Below are positions 59,969-64,000 of a DNA stretch of 64,000 nt, one piece after another. The stretch is from Planococcus citri (Eukaryota; Arthropoda; Insecta; Hemiptera; Pseudococcidae), in NCBI RefSeq assembly GCF_950023065.1, contig NC_088679.1:10602001-10666000 (forward strand), written 5' to 3'. How positions within the stretch are numbered: position 1 is the first letter of the stretch; the number at the start of each line of letters is the position of its first letter. The notes under the pieces are model-generated. The model was not told the origin of the DNA, did not search any database, and worked only from the letters and a program-made list of their open reading frames with translations. Position numbers and translations under genes: made by a program.

Positions 59969-60985
59969 AAAAAACCGAAGAGGAAAAAAAACTCGCGAAA
60001 AATTGCTACTAAAACCAATTTGCAAATAATCGGTAACAAGATAAATTTGAAAAATCGTCTAGATCGCGAATCGAAAATCGATCCAGGTCAATCGTCATCT
60101 TCGTCGAAATCCGCATTACATTTCGAATCGACTTTCGTACCAAATTCCGACAGATTATTATCGCAACCGCCTAGGATTCGTATTCGTAAAAATAAACTAT
60201 CGGTGAAGCCTTCCAGCGGCGGCGTTTACAGAGCTTCGATAACAGAAAAGAAGAAACCACCACCGAGTAAAAAACTTCGCCTACGATCATCCCCCGAACG
60301 ACTTCTACCCTCGGCCAGATCGATTCTACCTTTGAGTAAGATCACCTATCCGAACGCTATGACTAATTTTGATCCCGAATCTCAAAACGAACTCAACGAC
60401 CGAGACGATCAAATCGACTACGATTTACGATCGTGTAACGATAAAGAAGATCCGGACTCAGCGCAAATCACAAACCAAGACGTCACCTCGATGGCCTACC
60501 TACGTAACACGTATAACCACCTGCACGAAAACCAATTCCTAAAATTGAATAAATTACTATGCGATAACGAAAACGAAGCCATTAAGTTGAAACGTAAACA
60601 AAGGATTAATTTAAGAAAAGGATTATACGCAGCCGATGATAAATCCATGGAGACGGAAGACGACATCGACACTTACGCTTCCGAGAGCAGTTTCTCGTCC
60701 GAGAATTCGTGCGATAATAACGAGATCTCCGAGATCACCAAAGATATGAAGGAATGCCATCTCAGTGGTGCAGGTAGACACGAAAAAGTACCAGCCAAAC
60801 CGATCATCACCTTTACTCCGGTTCGATCGGCCGACGATGAGTTGAACGAGAGGTTCCATTCTTCCAGGAGTTCGGATAGGCCGCCGTCCGCATCGTCCGG
60901 ATCGTCTAGCCCGTTATTAGAAGTTCCTGTCGTAGAGTTCGCAGATATAAGCACTGAGATGATGAGACCGCCCATAAATGGGTGA
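59969..60985 (+). CDS. Uncharacterised Ser-rich, charged, probably disordered protein (exon)
   Basis: Open from 59969 to the stop at 60983-60985. The first ATG in frame is at 60359, giving 208 residues, but the 115 or so codons before it look equally coding, so the start is likely in an upstream exon. In order: Ser-rich LDRESKIDPGQSSSSSK; basic, proline-containing PPRIRIRKNKLSVKPSSGGV and KKKPPPSKKLRLR (nuclear-localisation-like); acidic NELNDRDDQIDYD; a more ordered, possibly helical LRNTYNHLHENQFLKLNKLL; then acidic/Ser-rich METEDDIDTYASESSFSSEN; a Ser/Pro tail. No domain or family recognised. Codon third positions are mixed (many C/G), unlike the flanks. A weak donor (aatgg|gtgaat) overlaps the end, so splicing onward is possible. 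Confidence 0.7.
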   Translation, partial: KKPKRKKNSRKIATKTNLQIIGNKINLKNRLDRESKIDPGQSSSSSKSALHFESTFVPNSDRLLSQPPRIRIRKNKLSVKPSSGGVYRASITEKKKPPPSKKLRLRSSPERLLPSARSILPLSKITYPNAMTNFDPESQNELNDRDDQIDYDLRSCNDKEDPDSAQITNQDVTSMAYLRNTYNHLHENQFLKLNKLLCDNENEAIKLKRKQRINLRKGLYAADDKSMETEDDIDTYASESSFSSENSCDNNEISEITKDMKECHLSGAGRHEKVPAKPIITFTPVRSADDELNERFHSSRSSDRPPSASSGSSSPLLEVPVVEFADISTEMMRPPING

Positions 60986-61900
60986 ATTTTTCGAGGTAAT
61001 TATTGCTGTCAATTTTTTTTTGTTCATTTGTAGGTTTTTCGTGTGAAGTTGAGGGGGAGGGAGGGACACACGCCGGAGTTTTGGATATTTTAACCGCCAA
61101 TTTTTTTTTTCGATCGAGTTATTAGAAATCAATGAATACGCAGTGAAAAAAGTGCCCTAAATTTTTGATGAAAAATTGAATTTTACGAGTAATTCAAAAA
61201 AAATCATCAGATTCAATTAAGCTCCTTTAGCACTCGAATTTTCGATTTTAAGACCTCAACACAGAATCAGGAAGAAAATATATTAATTAAATAATTTAAA
61301 TCAAAACTAGGAAATTTCCAAACTTTTTTCGGAATAAATACAGACTTTGTTGAGCAAACTGGCTTCAAATTGGTTTATGGCCCGGACTGGAAAAAAAAAT
61401 CATCTACCCAAAATTATCTCACAGAGGGACAGTTTTGGAAACAGCGATGATTTAAATCAGCTTTAAATAAAAATAAACCAACAGTGCTTGATTTATGGGG
61501 AAAAAATTAACAGAAACGACCAAACTATTGTCCAATTTTTTACATTCAAAAATTCGGTATCATTTTGCCAAAAAAATTGCTCTAAATTACGAGAATTATC
61601 TAGGTACCTACTTGTGTATTTAGCAGGAAACAATTTGTAATGAACCGAGAAAATCTAAAAAGAAATTATCAAGCTCATTAGAATTTCAATTTTTTCAGTA
61701 GCTAATTAATCAAGAAAAAAAAATAGAAGTTACGAAACAAAATTGAGAAAATGCCAAAAAATCATAATTCATAACTTTAAAAAATATTGTTTAACAAAAT
61801 AAAAATATTACGTAGGTATTTCCTTCTTCTATTGCCTGTTTACTGACCGAAATTCGTGCTCTAAAAATGCCCGCAAATCATCATTTTCTCAAAAAAATTA
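60986..61900. other. 3' flank or intron, nothing recognised
   Basis: AT-rich with poly-T and poly-A runs. A possible donor (cgaggtaatt) at 61000. No other gene seen. Confidence 0.35.
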
Positions 61901-61908
61901 CCAATTAG

Positions 61909-62535
61909 TAGGGCTAGGATTTTTAAGCGTTATCAAACACGTTTTAAGCGCTATAAAAAAGCATTAAAAATGTAAGAAAAAAGCAAAAAAAGCGCTATCA
62001 AATCCGACCATGTTACATATCAAAATGAAGGTTTTTTCAAACCCAGCAAGATACCTCCCTTAAATACGCGTATATGTACAACATGAACCAAAATGAACGA
62101 AAAGAAGAAAATGAAAAAAAAAAGGAAAAAACTCAAACTAAAAATTAGAAAAAAAAATAAAATAGAAATTGAAAAATGAAAAGTGAATCTTTTATTTTTC
62201 AGTTTTTTCTCCCTTGTTTTTTTAAACTGATCTTTTTTCAAAAATGTGCAAAAGTTGATAAATTTTTGTATTTTGGGAACTAATTTCTTCAATTTTACCA
62301 ATTTTTTACCAAAAAAAAGCGCTAACAACGAAAAAAAGCCCCAAAAAAGCAAAATTTCTGCCTTTTTGGCCCAAAATAAGCATTTAAAAGCATTTACACC
62401 CAAAAAAAGCAAAAAAAGCACTATATCAACTTTCACCATTCGCCTCAGAATGGAATGAAACGCAAAGAAAATATATTTATGCCGTATAGGGTGTTGCTAC
62501 AAAAAAAAAGCATTATCATAAAAATCCTAGCCCTA
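61909..62535. mobile_element. 627 bp hAT-like MITE
   Basis: Ends TAGGGCTAGGATTTTTAAGC and complement of TAGGGCTAGGATTTTTATGA; flanking 8-mers CCAATTAG (61901-61908) and CCTATTAG (62536-62543) match 7 of 8. Interior is rich in aaaaaagc and gcgctat words. The open frames on both strands are low-complexity translations. Confidence 0.85.
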
Positions 62536-62543
62536 CCTATTAG

Positions 62544-63100
62544 TAATCGTCACAAAAAAAATCAACAATGGAAAGTACATAAAAAATTTTGGGATTTTTT
62601 TGTAGATATTTTTTTGACAGTGTGCTAAGATGAGAAAATTCCACTAAGTAAGAAGTTTCAAATGGATGAAAATCACAGCTAAAGCATTCTAATGGAATTT
62701 TTTCACGATTAAGAAGTAAATGGTGATTTTTTCCAACTGTCAAGGGAGCTTATCAGTCACTTATGATTATCAATTTTGCTCATTTTTTCAGTAAACCATA
62801 GAAACTCGTAAGGTAGCTTATAAAAAAATTCCAGCTACCCGATTGAAAAATTATCAGGGTCTTACAGAGGTTTAAATTTTCCGAAACACACCAAATATGG
62901 ACAGATTGATCAAGAATTCGTGCTTTAAGAAACATCTTTCTTGGTCACATTTTTCAAGGAGGTGAAATTAAATTTCTATGACTAATTTTGATACCAGAGC
63001 TTCAAAAAGCATTCAATTAGAGACCGAAATTGTATAAAAACGTCGCGTAAAATGACGAAAAATGTGATTGAGCACCTAAAATGGTTTATGCCAAAAGATG
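62544..63100. other. No gene seen
   Basis: Ordinary AT-rich sequence. Confidence 0.35.
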
Positions 63101-63104
63101 TTTT

Positions 63105-63410
63105 TTTTTTTTGAAGAATTAGAACTTGTAAAATACAAATTTTCTGAAATGGCTCTCAAAACGCGAAGGTATAGTTAGAAAATGACCTAAAAGGAAGATT
63201 TTGGAAGTAGCAGCTCGATCAATCGTCAATCGAATACGTACCTCGAAATTTATTTTTTTTTTTTTTGAAGAATTTATTGGAACTCATAAAATACAAATTT
63301 TCTGAAGTTGCTCTCCAAACGCGAAGGTATAGTTAGAAAATGACCTAGAAGGAAGATTTTGTAAGTAGCAGCTCAATCCATCGAATACGTACCTCGAAAT
63401 TTTAGGGTAT
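63105..63410 (+). repeat. ~165 bp tandem duplication
   Basis: Two copies: tttttttttgaagaatt, aaaatacaaattttctgaa, gctctc-aaacgcgaaggtat, agttagaaaatgacct, gaaggaagatttt, gtagcagctc, tcgaatacgtacctcgaaat. Copies start near 63105 and 63260 and are ~90 percent alike, suggesting a recent event. Confidence 0.8.
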
Positions 63411-64000
63411 TTTTTTTTATTTGAAAATTTTTGGGCTAAAAAAACACACTTTCTCTCGATTTCCATATAAAAATCTATTCAAAGCATTGGCATAAAAATT
63501 ATGCCTCAAAAAATGATCTTAGTTGAAATGTGATTACGAAACAGTGACGTTTCCTGGAGTAAATTATCTGTAGGTACATTGATTTCTTCATTTTCATTTT
63601 ACCAAATCTTCGGTGTAATTGGGAAATTTAATTAATCGTGGAATCCTCGATTTTTTGATTGGATGCTCGAAATATGGGTCTCTTTACGCTCCAATAATGA
63701 AAAAATAGGACTGAGAAGTGAGAAGTTCCCTCAACTTTTGCAAGATATCGAACACAACTTCAAAATAAAAAAGCAATATTTTGGCAGGACTTTTGGCAGG
63801 ATATTCTTCAAATACTTCATGATCTTTCAAGGTGGAGGATCAAAATTTCGCAGGTAAATTAATTCTGCTTTTTCAATACGTCATCAGATTTTCAACTGAC
63901 AATGAGGGCGTGTGGGAGGGGGGACATCAAAAATACCTCTACTGTTCTAATTTTTTATTTTGAAAAACTTTTCAATCGTAGGTACATACCTACTTTTCCT
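63411..64000. other. No gene seen
   Basis: No recognisable gene or element up to the window end; a 64-codon plus frame at 63663-63857 has no known motif. Confidence 0.35.

Overview
Eukaryotic nuclear DNA, AT-rich, with spliced genes, long introns or intergenic space, and many cut-and-paste and LINE-type repeats. Two protein-coding loci can be supported. The style (short TAGGTACCTAC-like words everywhere, insect-type adenosine kinase, many miniature DNA transposons) fits an insect, perhaps a hemipteran such as a mealybug, scale or aphid relative; the order and species are inference only.

Layout. 1-4 kb: low-complexity and short direct repeats, then a triplicated ~360 bp module with exon-like splice signals. 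4.7-5.8 kb: a ~150 bp tandem repeat and a hairpin MITE. 6.47-9.06 kb, minus strand: seven 3' exons of adenosine kinase, complete except for the tiny first coding exon. 10.3-12 kb: degenerate satellite, a GACAGACGGGTCAA minisatellite and a 180 bp direct repeat. 12.2-14.96 kb: a Jockey/R1-like retrotransposon relic split by a hAT element that carries further insertions. 16.46-21.67 kb: a 5.2 kb unit bounded by CAGGGTGTCC ends, holding satellite, a 1.4 kb foldback and a mirror-image tandem array. 23.3-23.8 kb: TTCGCGAA array. 24.45-26.6 kb: three nested inverted-repeat elements. 29.5-32.9 kb: a LINE 3' end, a hAT MITE with perfect 8 bp target duplication and a three-deep transposon nest. 38.0-38.8 kb: minisatellite again. 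39.4-40.2 kb: foldback element. 43.3-46.55 kb: a LINE relic with two MITEs whose removal restores its frame. 48.8-50.8 and 52.4-54.5 kb: satellite-bearing units that again begin with CAGGGTGTCC. 55.0-58.5 kb: an LTR fragment with a tRNA-Lys primer site, invaded by two elements. 59.75-60.99 kb, plus strand: a serine-rich, disordered coding exon of unknown function with a 37-codon in-frame ORF upstream. 61.9-62.5 kb: hAT MITE. 63.1-63.4 kb: 165 bp tandem pair.

Functionally, only adenosine kinase (purine salvage) has an assignable role. The rest is best read as layers of transposition: target-site duplications, nesting order and frame continuity give a relative chronology. The least described material is a set of inverted-repeat elements with 4 bp target duplications, an internal ~100 bp module shared by elements with unrelated ends, and large elements that seem to carry satellite arrays.
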